Positions 42,168-53,492 of a stretch of DNA of 64,000 nucleotides are shown here, piece after piece; within the stretch, counting starts at the first letter, position 1, and each line of letters starts with the position of its first letter. Position numbers and translations under genes: made by a program. This stretch comes from Allomyces arbusculus (lineage: Eukaryota > Blastocladiomycota > Blastocladiomycetes > Blastocladiales > Blastocladiaceae): the NCBI GenBank assembly GCA_027604705.1, contig JADHYV010000029.1:220794-284793 (forward strand). Reading direction: 5' to 3'. Under the pieces are notes generated by a model that saw only the letters and a program-made list of their open reading frames with translations, was not told the origin of the DNA and made no database searches.

Positions 42168-44779
42168 TCAATAACTCGGCAGAGCCTGCGCGGCCACGAG
42201 CTCCTGGAACGTGTCCTCGACGCACCGCTTGAGCTCGGCGTAGCTCACAATCAGGCAGTTGCGCTCGTCGCGCGACGAGAGCATGACGAGTTCTGGCACG
42301 CCCGCGTCGAGCTACGTGACGAGACATGGTGGGTCAGAGGTGGACAAGCTTAGATGCGCAAGTACCATGGGTACCTTGTTCAGGCACGTCACGACGTGGC
42401 CCACATCGAGAATCGGTTGCCCGTGCGCGTCGACCGGGTGGAACACGTAGTCGCGGAACAGCTTGATCAGGTACCGGTCGCCCGTTTCGGACCACCGGTG
42501 GTCCATGTTGAACCTACCAAATCGCGAGGCGACGTGAGTCGAGGATCCCACAAACCCATTCCCAAGGCACCATGGTCAACGTACTCGGGCCGCTCCGTGA
42601 TGAAGTTAAGCTTCATCATGAGCCGCGCCATGCGACCGTTTTCAAGCTCCTTGCCGAGCTCGTTTTCGAGCCGGTCGATTTGTCTAAGTCGGAGCACACC
42701 GTGCGCAATGGGTGAGCAACACGGCACCACCAAAGGACAAAACCAAAGACCGCAACGCACCCTCGCATCGTGTCGAGCTCGGCCATGACATGCGGCGCTG
42801 TCATCGCCAACAACTCGTCCGGGTTCTTGAACGCCGCCGGGTTCAACAAATAATGCACGACATTCACAAACGCCGGCGAGCACGGTTTCAGTGCCTCTTG
42901 CAGCTGCGGCATCGTATAACTCGCCGCCGCTTTCGCCGGGTTCGCGAGCGTCACGAGTAAATGGCCCAGGTGCATGTAATCTTGCTGCTGCGCCAAGGTG
43001 TCGCCGAGCGCGGGAGCCGCGCCGTTGCGTGCCGCGTCCACGGCCAAGATGAAATCGAGCGCGCCGAGCGCGTTAATGCGCACGCGGTTCTTGACGGACG
43101 TGCCGGAGAGCGGGACCAGGACTTTGGTCGCGTCGAGCATGCGCACGGCCAGACCGGCGGAGTGGATCGCCTTGAGCGCGCCTAGCAGCTGGATCGTAAA
43201 GGACCACAGGTGCCGCTCGGGGGTCGTGCCCTTTTTCTTGGCCGCGGCGACGGTGGCGGGGGTCGTGTCGGCCTTGGACGGATGCACGACGGCCGTGATT
43301 GGTGCGGCAAACGGCACAAAGTCGTAGACGAGGATCAGCGCTGTCCAGTGCCACACGGCGTGAGGACAAAAGATAGGATCGGGCACATCAATGTCAGGAA
43401 AGGGCCAGACGTACACGACTCGTTGTTGAAGGCCTTGGTCGTGAGCGCCTCGTGGAGTCGCGTCACGTTCGGGTGGTTGACGCGGCGCCACGACTCGACG
43501 ACCGAGCTCAAGAGCGTCTCGTTAGGCAGCTTGTAGCCTACCAATCGCCAAATCAAAGGTCAGCACTGCCTCGGCCACGATCGAAATGACTGAAAAATCG
43601 TACCGACGATTCGCAACAGTGCGTAGACAAGCCCGTCCTGGTTACTCGTGGCCTTGTACCAGACACACGGGTACCCAAACACTTTGCTTGGCTTGGGTTT
43701 GGGAGGCGCCGTCGTCGACGCATCCTCCAAGGGTACGAGCGAGTGGTACTTATGCACGAGTGCCGGCAACGCTGTGGCCACGTCGGCCGGTGCCGGGCGG
43801 TAGGCCTCTTCGGACCGCTTGGTGAGTTCGGTGCGAATGTGGTCTGTGACGAAAAAGTGCTGAATCGACCGCTGCGCCTTGTTGCCCGACAGGAGCGCTT
43901 GTTGCTGGCCCGGCATGTAGTAGTGGTGGTTGAGCTGTTGAGCGGGAACGGAGAGGACTGAGCGTGAGCAGGTGCGCAACGAGCCGAACGATGATCGATA
44001 CACCACGGCCGCACTGGCCACGAGACGAGACAAGGACAGACCTGGGCCGTTTCCGCGGTCACCGACGGTGTGGAGAGCACGAGCGGGAAGTAAGTGCCGG
44101 GCGGGACCATCATCGACGGGTCGTCGATGTACGCGTCTTCGTCAAACATTCCGCTTTCCGGTGGAACCTCGTCACCGGATCCACTGCCGCCGTTTTCCAC
44201 ACCGGGTGCCGCAGCGTCGGCACTACCATTAGCTTGGTCCTTGAGCCCGAGCTGCTCGACGCCGCGCGTCAAGTTGAAAATGGCGTGTTGCCGCGCGTGT
44301 TCGGGCTGCGCCTGCGGTTGCAGCGGCGGCGAGCTCGCGGGGGCGATACCGGCGACGACGTCGCTGTACTGGCGCGTCGTGCGCGAAACGAGCGGAGATG
44401 CAGCGGTGCTCGACGTGCCCGAGCGTTCGGGTGGGGCCAAGCGGTCCTGTGACGAGCTGCGGTAGTGCTCGTAGTGTTGCGCGGTAAAGACGCCGGGCGA
44501 GAAGGTGAGTGGGTTGAACGAGGGCGAGTCGACACGCAGCGGGCGGCGGTCCGGGCTGCTCACAGCCGACGCGGGCTTGACCGACTAGCGAGTGCAATGG
44601 TGATGGTGAGCAGCGTCGAGAGAAAGGGGCTGTTGGGCGATCGCGCAGCGTACACCGTCGTGGTTGAAGGGGCAACCGGTGTCCTCGTTTTTGCAGTAGC
44701 CGTAGATGACGACGTTGCGGCACTGGCGGTGCTTTGCGTCAGGCGCGAAATGGGCTGATTCGACCAAGAAAGGTCGCAT
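42168..44779 (-). CDS. PAN3: PAN2-PAN3 deadenylase regulatory subunit PAN3
   Basis: Eight exons (44654-44779, 44042-44584, 43604-43934, 43415-43537, 42761-43340, 42585-42683, 42375-42513, 42168-42311; introns of 63-107 bp) join in phase to 694 residues. Order: an N-terminal CCCH zinc finger (C20, C29, C36, H40 in [21 protein letters not shown]), a disordered Ser/Pro/Ala-rich segment, the pseudokinase domain (for example [27 protein letters not shown] and [19 protein letters not shown]), the linking coiled coil ([19 protein letters not shown]) and the C-terminal knob ([20 protein letters not shown] and [16 protein letters not shown]). PAN3 dimerises and recruits PAN2 to poly(A)-bound PABP for mRNA deadenylation in the cytoplasm. 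All splice joins restore conserved PAN3 text, so the model is strong. It is divergent from the ArfGAP gene. Confidence 0.96.
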
Positions 44780-46055
44780 TTGCACGAGCAGGGGACCAGC
44801 AACCACCAATACAAGAAAAACGACAAGAAAGACCCAGCAGAATAAGTAATCCAGTCGCAAGAAGAGAGCAGAGCCGCGCTCATCACTGCAGTTCAGCCCA
44901 CGCCAGTGGTCGCCAGTGTGTGCGGTACGGTGCCTGGATTGGCGCGAGCGCAGATGACCGAAAGCGGTCGTTGCGAGCCGTCACGCGTGAGCTCACGCAA
45001 GAAGCAGGTAACGACGACATGGGCAAGCAATCCAGGCCTAATTCAACTTGCTGCACCGGCGTCCGTGTCCTGACGCAAACGGCAAACAGTAACGACCACC
45101 TTTTTTGGACTTGTCGCTCATGGTGACGCCGCATGCGCTGGCCGCGTGGTAGAGGCAATCGGCAGCGCGTTGATTTGCGCGGCGGGGAGTGTTGGGCAGC
45201 GCGTCGTTGGGCGATGCGGGAGGGTGCAGCTGGGTTGGGTTGGGTTGGGCTGGCTGGGCTGGGTCGGGTTGGAGCAAACAGGTGCGCGGGCACTTGCGGG
45301 TCCAGAGCGCGGTTCGGGGCGGAGCGGCAGCGCAGCAAGCAAGAGTACGGCCAGTTGTAATGCGTTGGCGGCGTGCGATCGTGGGCAAGCGTGTTGGCGA
45401 CCGTGGCGAGCGAGCCGCGGATGGCAGCGTTGGCTTCAGCAAAGTGCCCAGCGACGGGCAGCGTCGTGCCCGCGCGCGTATCACGTGGTCCGCGCGCAAA
45501 CGACGCTTTCGACCCGTTTTCGACGGGGAGCGTAAGCGTGGTTCCGCGTCGTGTCGCGCACGCCTTTTTACGCTCACTTTCGCGGCAGCGCCCTGCCGGT
45601 CTCGCACCGGCACGCGCACCCCGCCGCTGCCCGCCGACACGGCCGGCCCCCTCTCCTCCTCCCCCACGACGCGTCCTCGCCGACTGGGAAGCCGCCCACC
45701 GCCGTGCCGCACGCCGCGCCCCTCCGCTTCGCCAACGCCGCCCGCCCGCGCGCTGCAAGTGCCCGCGCGCGCCCGCTCGACTGCCATCATCGCGCCCAAG
45801 GCGCGCGCCCCGCCGGGCATCTCGGCCGCTGCTGCCGCCGGCAGTCCACCCACCAGCGACGCGCCCAACGCGTCCTCTCCCCGTCTCGCGAAACCGCTCT
45901 CGCTCGCGCGCTCCTGGATCTCGCGCCAGCACCGCGTCTCGCGCGCCGGCAGCACCGACAGCACCGACAGCACGACGAGCAGTTCGAGCAGCAGCACCAC
46001 CAACACGCCTTCGCCCTCGCCGCCACCACCAGCGGCACCAGCACCTCCTACCACC
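44780..46055. other. Divergent promoter region, PAN3 / ArfGAP; G-rich repeats
   Basis: 1.3 kb between divergent starts. 45230-45272 is a run of TTGGG/CTGGG units that could form G-quadruplex structures. The ArfGAP reading frame stays open upstream of 46056 for several hundred bases (an ATG lies near 45359), so an extended N-terminus is possible, but it would be Ala/Arg/Ser-rich and unlike the family. Confidence 0.4.
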
Positions 46056-49000
46056 ATGGCGCGGTTCCCTGGAGGCGCCTTCTCCGGCATGTCGAACGTG
46101 CAGGCGCCGTCGCCATCGCCCTCGTCCAACAGCGCCGCCGCGGCGTCCGGAACGTCGTCGAATAACGCGTCGGCCCCAGCATCGCCGCCGCCCCCGTCGG
46201 CTCCACGGTGGCGCAAGATCCGGCTGCAGGACTGCCTGCACGACCCACCCGCACACCGAAAACGCATCGAGGATGCCGAGCTCGCCGCCGCGCAGCTCGA
46301 GGCCATGCTGCGCGCCCTCACGCGCGTCGCTAAGAACCATCTTGATGCCATGAAGTGTGCGTGCCGCTCCTTCCATGATGTTGTGACGGGCCCCCTCGCG
46401 TCATGTCATGCGCGTGCGGTTGAAAAAACAACGCGCGATGGGGAGGGGGGGGGGGGGGGCAGGCTCGCGGCTCACAGTCACGTCGATGATCCATTGTACG
46501 CATGCTCATGGATGCATTTGTTTCGTGCTATAGACTACCACGAGCGCAGCCTAGCCTTCTACGCCGAAATGCAAAACACGACCGAGCATATCGTCTCCGC
46601 TGACCCGGTGTCGGCGGCACTCGTGGGCCGCGTCCGCGACCTGCGCCACGAGCTCGAGCAGCGCTACGAGCGTCAGGTCCGGTGCATCGCTGTATCTTAT
46701 CTCGGTCTGGCTCAGGCTGCCTCTGACGGTCTTTCTTCGTGTCAATAGTGCCAGCAGCTCAAGACCGCCATCATCGACTCGCTCGAGATCATGCTCATCC
46801 AAGACATTGGCGGGCTCAAGGTGCGTTCGCTCTCCCCGACGTGTTTGCCTCATTCATCGCGTATCCCGCCGTCGTATCTGATATAGCGCATCTCGTTTGT
46901 AAACCTCGGACAGGAACTGCGCAAACGCTTCGAGTACGCGACCGATTCGCTCGACTCGACGCTCGACAAGTATCTGTCCAAGAAATCCACCGACTCGGGC
47001 GTGCCCGAAGCCGCGCGCGACGTGGCCGAAGCGCGCAAGTCCTTCCACGAGGCCGCGCTCAACTACTCGATGGCACTCAACACATTACGGTCCCGCCGCG
47101 CACCCGACTTTGTCACGCTCGTCGTCTCGCACTTACAGACTGCGTTTCTCGACGCACGCCAGGGAGCCGACTACTTTGCCGACGTGATGCGCAGCGTGCA
47201 GGCCGTGAATGCCGCGGCTAACGAGTCGGCGCAGTTGGCCGCCGATGCGTCCCGCGCGCAGACGGAAATGCGCCGCCGGTTGCTCGAGGGGGCAGCCAGC
47301 GTGTATAACCCGATTAATCGCGGATGGATTGATGGGATCAAGACGGCGGCAGCCGCGGATCCGGGCGCGACGGCGGCCATGGAGGATAGTGATGATGACG
47401 ATGAGGATGACGCCGCTACGCCCGACACAAGTGTCGGCAGTAATTTGCCGGTGCTCAAGGCCGGGTACCTGCTCAAGAAGAACCAGAACCAGCGCATGGC
47501 GCGGCATTCCTGGAGCCGGCGGTACTTTGAGATCAAGGGCGACCTGCTCGTCTACTCGCAGCGCGGCAAGGACGAGGAGCCGGTCGTGGCCATCAACTTG
47601 AGTACGTTTCTCGTTTTGGGGGTTCCTTTCTGACGCGAGCAACCGCTCACTGTTCTCCTCGTCGCACCTAGGGGTCAGCACGGTCAAGCCCGGTGACAGC
47701 AGCAGCGACCGCCGCTACGTGTTCCAGGTCATCTCGTCGCAAAAGTGCGCCGTCTTTCTCTCTTCAGGAGCTCGCTGTCACGACGAAAATTGATCATCCA
47801 ATGTTCGCCCTCACCAGGAGCTACACGCTGCAAGCCGAAAACGAAGAGGACATGAACCACTGGATCGAGTCACTGCAACGCGCGATCGGCGCGGCGTTGC
47901 ACTCGACGGCACCCCCGTCGATGCAGGGCCTCTCGTCCCCGACCAGCTCGCGGCGTAAAGGCCGCAAAAAATCGAGCGCCAAGGGCTCGGCCGCGGCCAC
48001 GGCCGCTGCCGGTGCCGTGCCCATGCAAGAAGAGCTCTCGCCACGCATTGCCGAGGCCAACCGCGCCATGGAGGCGCAAAAGCAGGTTCTCTCGCGCATT
48101 CGGCACGTGCCCGGCAACACGCACTGTGCCGACTGCGGTGCCGCCGACCCGGAATGGGCGTCGATCAATCTCGGCGTCGTGTTTTGCATCACCTGTTCGG
48201 GCCTGCATCGCAGTATGGGCGTGCACGTGTCGAAGGTCCGGTCGATCATCTTGGATACCTGGGATGCAGCGACAGTCGAGGTTATGGTGCGGCTCGGGAA
48301 TACCGCCGTGAATGGCATGTATTTGGGCGCGCCCGCGACGCCCCCTGGGATCACGCCGGGAGCGGACCGCACCGCGCGCGAAAAGTGGATCATGGCCAAA
48401 TATGTCGGCAAGGAGTTTCTCGCGCGCGACCGGATTCTCGGCGAGTTGCGCAACATGAATTCAGCCGTCGCGTCGGGCCCACCCACCGTGCACGAGGCGT
48501 TTTGGGATGCCGTCACGCACGGGCAACTCGCGCGTGCGTTGGGTTACTTGGCGGTCGGCGCCGACGTGGATTGGCGGCATCCGGGCCACGGGTACCGCGC
48601 AGCGCTGCACCAAGTGATTGCGAGCCGCGACGAGATTGGTGCCGAGTTTTTGCTGCAGTGGCAGTGTAACGTGAACCAGCAGGACCATCGTGGGCAGACG
48701 CCGTTGCATGTTGCGGCCGAAGCGGCGAATGCAAGGATCACGGTGCGATTGCTCAAGCGCTCGGCCGATCCGACGGTCAAGAACACGGCGCAGCAGACGC
48801 CGTTGGCGCTGGCCGAGACGTTGGGGCACGCGAATGTGTGCACGGTGTTGCGGCTGTTTGCCGTGGACCAGTCTGGCAATGCACGGTCGTCGGATTTTGG
48901 GATTCAGGAGGCGCTCTCGCAGCTGCAGCATCTCGACTTGGACGCGATTGCCAGCGCCGGGCCGCAGGCGCCTGTGCCCGTCGGTGGGCCGGGGAGCGTG

Positions 49001-49312
49001 GCGGTGCCGCCAGCAGGTGCAGGAGCGGGTGGTGCAGGCGTGTCGGACGCGTCGGCGTCTGTGTGGGGTGCCGAACCGGACCCGGCGGTCGCGATGCTCG
49101 GTGTCAAGGTGGGTGGCACGGCGGCGCCCGTGGCGGTGAGTGATGCGCCCATGTTTGCGGCCATGGGCATGGCGACGAGCAACCCGTTCCTGGAGAAGTC
49201 GATTGGACGAGACAGCGGGTCCACGAGCTTGCCGCCGGCGGTGCCGCCGCGGCCGTCGCCCAGTGCGCTTGGCACGGTCGGGCTACCTGAAGAGGCGAAC
49301 CCGTGGGGATGA
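46056..49312 (+). CDS. BAR-PH-ArfGAP-ankyrin protein (ACAP/centaurin-beta type)
   Basis: Six exons (46056-46356, 46534-46676, 46749-46820, 46914-47601, 47672-47744, 47818-49312) give 923 residues. Order: a Ser/Pro/Ala-rich start, a helical BAR-like region (about 60-330), a PH domain (about 351-452, beginning LKAGYLLKKN), an ArfGAP zinc finger (about 515-630: CADCGAADPEWASINLG, then CITCSGLHRSMG, with the catalytic Arg in LHRSMG), ankyrin repeats (about 653-776, HRGQTPLHVAAEAANARI) and a Pro/Ala-rich tail with an NPF tripeptide near residue 880 that could bind EH domains. Such proteins stimulate GTP hydrolysis on Arf at curved membranes during endocytic recycling. The 177-bp first intron contains a run of 15 G (46445-46459). 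All phases agree. Confidence 0.92.
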
Positions 49313-50195
49313 TTGTGAAAATGATGAGGAGCGGGCAGCGCGAGCAGCAGAGAAGAGACGTGATTGAACTGGCGCAACGTTGCGTTTGCGCCGTGCCAGG
49401 GTGGATGAGGATCACAACTCGCGCACAGCTCCCGTGGAGGAGGAGGATCCGGAGCACTTCAGGCGATGTCAGGGGATGCGCAATCGCGATCGAGGTCCAT
49501 GGTGGTCAGCCGAGTTTCGCTGCTCGAGTCGTTTGGGGTTGTGACGCGGGGTGTGGTGGAAGCGGATTGGCACCGCCACCACCGCCGCCAACGTTGCCGT
49601 CGCCGACATTTTCGGCACAGGACAACTGTCGCCCACGCCGAGGTGCCAAGAGAACACCGACTCGCTGCAAGCAAGCGCTCCGGCCCGTCGTGGTACATAT
49701 CGCCTGCGCGCGTCCTCTCGCAGCTCGCTCTTCAACCGCTCTTCAACCGCGCTCAACTGCTGCGATCAGCCGTCAATCCGCTTGCAGCTCGCTTGCGCGT
49801 CTTCCCACGGCCAGCCCGCTGCACTTGCACCGCCGCCACGCGCACCCTGCCAACGCGCCCGCAAAAGCGAACTCGCCCCGCCGACGCCAACCGGTCCACT
49901 GTCACGGTGAGCAACCTTCTTCTGCTCGACGCCAGCGTTAGTCGTCGACTTGAACTGACCAGCCGCTCGTGGGACTGCCCGTCTGTCTGTCTGATTTCTC
50001 TCGCCCATTCGGTCTCGTCGCCTTCTTCTTGCTGTTCCCGTCATCGTCGGTCGTCGCGTCGCTCGTTCGCTGTTTGTTCAACTGCTTCTGCGCGTCGCGC
50101 CCACCCGCCTCGTATTCGCTCCCGTCGCTCGCCGTCCGCTCCACCCTCGCGCTCTTCCCGTGATCGCATCCAACAATCTCCAGCAGCATCCAGCC
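49313..50195. other. Intergenic, promoter region of CYP51
   Basis: 883 bp between two plus-strand genes. Pyrimidine-rich on the plus strand from about 49.9 to 50.16 kb, just before the CYP51 start, as in many fungal leaders. No other gene was recognised. Confidence 0.4.
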
Positions 50196-51951
50196 ATGGC
50201 CACCTCGCAACTTGCCCAGCTCGCGGCCCAGGTCGCCGACCAGGTCCTGCCTTACCTGCCCGAGGCCGTGCAGTCGCACGCGTCGAACGTCTCGCCTGTG
50301 GCCCTCGTCGCCCTGCTCGCCGCCGTGCCCGCCGCCGCCGTCTCGCTCGCCGCCAGCGCAGCCACCTCGTCGCAGTCCTCGCGCAAGGGCCGCTTGCCGC
50401 CGCACGTCGGCCACTGGGTCCCGTTCCTCGGTAGCATGATCTCGTTTGGCATGCGCCCGCTCGACTGGCTCGCTGAGCAGCGCAAGCAGCACGGCGATAT
50501 CTTCACGTTCACCATGTTTGGCCGTGAAATGACCTACGTTCTCGGTCCCGACGGGAACCACGCCGTGCTGAACGGCAAATTGGCCGATATCTCGGCGGAG
50601 CTCGCCTACAACTCGCTCACCAAGCCTGTGTTTGGTGCCGATGTCGTCTACGACACGTCGAACCCCGTGTTCATGGAGCAGAAGCGGTATGGTCTTGGTT
50701 TCAATTCGGATCGGCGCTGGTCCCGCTCTCTTGCATCCATGATAAAATTGACGATATTTTTCGCGCTCGCCACTGGATAGCTTCGTCAAGGCCGGTCTCT
50801 CGGCCGAGAACCTGCGCTCCTACGTGCCACTCATCGAGGCCGAGACACTCAACTACTTTACGCGCTGGCAAGGGCAGCAGGGCGAGGGTGAGCTCGCCAC
50901 GGCCCTGGCCGAGCTGACCATCATGACGGCGTCGCGGTGCCTGATGGGCGAGGAAGTGCGGTCCAAGCTCGACGAGTCGGTCGCGCAGCTCTACCACGAC
51001 CTTGACCAAGGGTTCCAGCCTATCAACTTCCTCTTCGAGAAGCTGCCACTGCCGACCTACCGTCGCCGCGATATCGCGCAAAAGAAGATGGCCGACCTGT
51101 TCCTCGACATTATGAAGGAGCGCCGCGCGACGGGCCGCACCAACAACAATGACGTCCTCCAAGTGCTCATGGACGCCGAGTACAAGAACGGGACCAAGCT
51201 CACGGACATTGAGGCCGCGCACTTGATGATTGCCCTGCTCATGGCGGGTCAGCACACGAGTTCGACGACGGGTACCTGGTGCATGTCCTTCCTCGCGGCC
51301 AACCCAAACGTGTTTGCCGACCTGGCCACGGAACTGCACAACGAGCTCGGCGGCGATTGGTCGCGGCCACTCGACTTTGACCTGCTCAAGCGCCTGCCGC
51401 TGCTCGACGCGTGCATTCGTGAGACGCTGCGTCTGCGGTCGCCCATTTACGCGATTATGCGTAAGGTCGTGCGCCCCGTCGAAATCATGGGCCACGTCGT
51501 GCCCGCCGGCCACTACCTGTGCGCGTCGCCCGCCGTCTCGCAGCGCGACCCGGAGGTCTACGAGGACCCAATGGCATTCAAGCCGCGCCGCTGGCTCGAT
51601 ACGTCCAACAATGCGCAGATGCAGAAGATTCTGCGCGCCGAGACGGACATGGCGGCCGCCGAGGACTTTGGGTTTGGTGTTGTCGGTGGGTCGGCGCGGT
51701 CCAACTACTTGCCGTTTGGTGCGGGCCGGCACCGGTGCATTGGCGAGCCGTTTGCCTACGTGCAGCTCAAGACGATCATTGCCACGCTGGTGCGCGAGTT
51801 TGCGACCTTCAAGTTTGTGAAGGGGCCCGAGGCGTTCCCGAAGGAGGACTTCACGTCGATGATTGTCATGCCCGAGAAGCCCATTATGATCAAGTACACG
51901 CGCCGCGAGCGCAGTCCGCTTACGGGGGCGGCGGCCGTGGCGGCGTCGTAA
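50196..51951 (+). CDS. ERG11: Sterol 14-alpha-demethylase (CYP51)
   Basis: Two exons (50196-50686 and 50781-51951; 94-bp intron, donor GTATGG) encode 553 residues. An N-terminal hydrophobic segment (about 35-55) anchors the enzyme in the ER. P450 marks are in order: the I-helix oxygen-binding AGQHTSSTTGTW (about 318-329), the K-helix ETLR (about 377), and the heme loop FGAGRHRCIGEPFAY with the thiolate Cys near 482. The family-specific stretch FGADVVYD with the splice join EQKR/FVKAGLS identifies CYP51. It removes the 14-alpha methyl of lanosterol or eburicol in ergosterol synthesis and is the azole target. The substrate-recognition segment here is YNSLTKPVFG, in place of the common Y-LTTPVFG. 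Confidence 0.96.
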
Positions 51952-52299
51952 AGTCGCTCGTGTCACAGGATTTGAGTTCACTTTGACGTTCGTTGCGTTG
52001 CGGTGCTTTGTGTTGCGTTGCGTTGCGTTCCATCTCCTTTTGTCAATCATTTTCGGATTCGTTTTGTCGGTTTTGTCCACCCCAAAGATTTGTTGTTGGT
52101 TCGTTTGTTGCCGTTCATTTCGATGATCTTTTCCTCGGCTGTTACAATCCAAGATCCTTGCCATAACTCAACTCCTTTTTGTTTTGAACCGCTGCAGGCC
52201 TCCGAAGCCTCACTCCAGCGCATTCCCGGCCCAGCAGCACCCGATCAAACCTAGCGCCATCCACTTGTCGCATTCAGCTCAACGGCTGTCGCTGCAACC
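51952..52299. other. Intergenic CYP51 / methyltransferase, with GCGTT repeats
   Basis: 348 bp. Tandem GCGTT-type pentamers occupy about 51989-52030 right after the CYP51 stop, followed by a T-rich stretch to about 52150. Presumably the CYP51 3' untranslated region and the promoter of the next gene. Confidence 0.4.
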
Positions 52300-53456
52300 A
52301 TGGCTGGGCCAAAGTGGATTCCTGTCACTGATGCATACGAGGAACTCGCTGAGCTCTACGCAACACAGCACGAACACCAGCACAATGCCTTGATTTCGCA
52401 GCACGAGGCGCAATTTGACGTCGACATTGCCTGTACGGACGGGCAACCCCTGATTCTCTGCATACTGGCATGTCAAGCGTGAATGATCTGCGATTGACCA
52501 TGATCACGCCTTGCCCCGCTCAAGCAACGTAGTCGAGACGAGCACCGGCAAGAAGCACAGCGTGACGTTTGAGATGCTCCAGAACCAGTCCACCCAGAGC
52601 AAGGGCCAGTAAGTTTAACCTCGTCACGCGGTGATCATGGAGTGCCGCATCGCGAAGTCGGATCTGATCCATTTCGTTTTTTGCCGCCATAGAACTGGAT
52701 TTTGTCTCTGGGACGGATCCGTCTGCTTGGCCATGGTGCTCTCCACCTACTCGGGGGAGCTCGGACTGGCCGGATCGCAGTACGTTGTCCTTTCACGCGT
52801 CGGGCGACTTGCACTCCATCTGAAATTCACGCTCATATCTCGCTCGTTAGCGTCATCGAACTCGGCGCCGGTTCCGGCCTCGTCTCGCTCTCGCTGACGC
52901 ACCACGACCCGCCCGTCGCGAGTATTACGGCCACGGACCAGGAGGCCCTGCTCAAGCACTTGCAGCGCAATTTTGCGCACCACCAGGCACGGTTCCCGCG
53001 GCTCGCGAAAACAGTTAAGTTCAACGTTGCCGAACTGGAATGGGCGCGGAGCCCGACCTTGTTCAAGCGGCACCCGGCGTTGCGCGCGCTCGGTGCGGGC
53101 GACAGTCAAGGTTGGGACTTGATCGTGTCGAGTGACTGGTGCGTTTTTGCGATTGTTTTATTCGAGCCGGACTTGATCTGATCTCGTTTTTCTGTAGCGT
53201 CTACAACGAGTACCTGGTCTCCGACTACGTCGCGACCCTCGCCGACCTTCTCCACCGACCCAACGGCCTCCGCGCGCGCGCTCTCGTGTGCTTTGAGCTG
53301 CGCAGCAGTGAAGTGACGGGTTTGTTTCTCGAGACCTTGCTCGAGCACGACCTCGTCGTGTCGCGGCTCGCACAAACGTCGATGCCCGCTGGGTTGCACG
53401 CAAGCAGTTTGAGCGTGTATTTAATCACGACGGCCGAAAATGAGCAAGAAGAGTAG
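52300..53456 (+). CDS. METTL21/EFM-type protein-lysine methyltransferase
   Basis: Five exons (52300-52432, 52533-52608, 52693-52779, 52851-53138, 53198-53456) join in phase to 280 residues. The family pattern is clear: GFCLWDGSVCLAMVLSTY before the fold, motif I VIELGAGSGLVSLSL (about 100-114) for AdoMet binding, the acidic ITATDQEALL, and DLIVSSD followed across the last splice by CVYNEYLVSD. This is the Methyltransf_16 (METTL21/VCP-KMT/EFM6-7) family, which modifies lysines of translation factors or chaperones. The exact substrate cannot be read from the sequence. The stop lies only 36 bp from the convergent SUMO-protease stop. Confidence 0.88.
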
Positions 53457-53466
53457 ATGAGAGGAG

Positions 53467-53472
53467 AATAAA
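53467..53472 (+). promoter_or_regulatory. AATAAA polyadenylation signal in a 36-bp convergent gap
   Basis: An exact AATAAA lies 11 nt after the methyltransferase stop. Cleavage 10-30 nt downstream would fall at or beyond the stop of the opposite SUMO-protease gene. Confidence 0.5.
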
Positions 53473-53492
53473 TGTATAATGGCAAAAATTGT

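Noticed and set aside
44883-46376. 497-residue minus frame opposite the ArfGAP first exon
   Set aside because: Antisense to the ArfGAP N-terminus and promoter, rich in Gly/Arg repeats, no motif.
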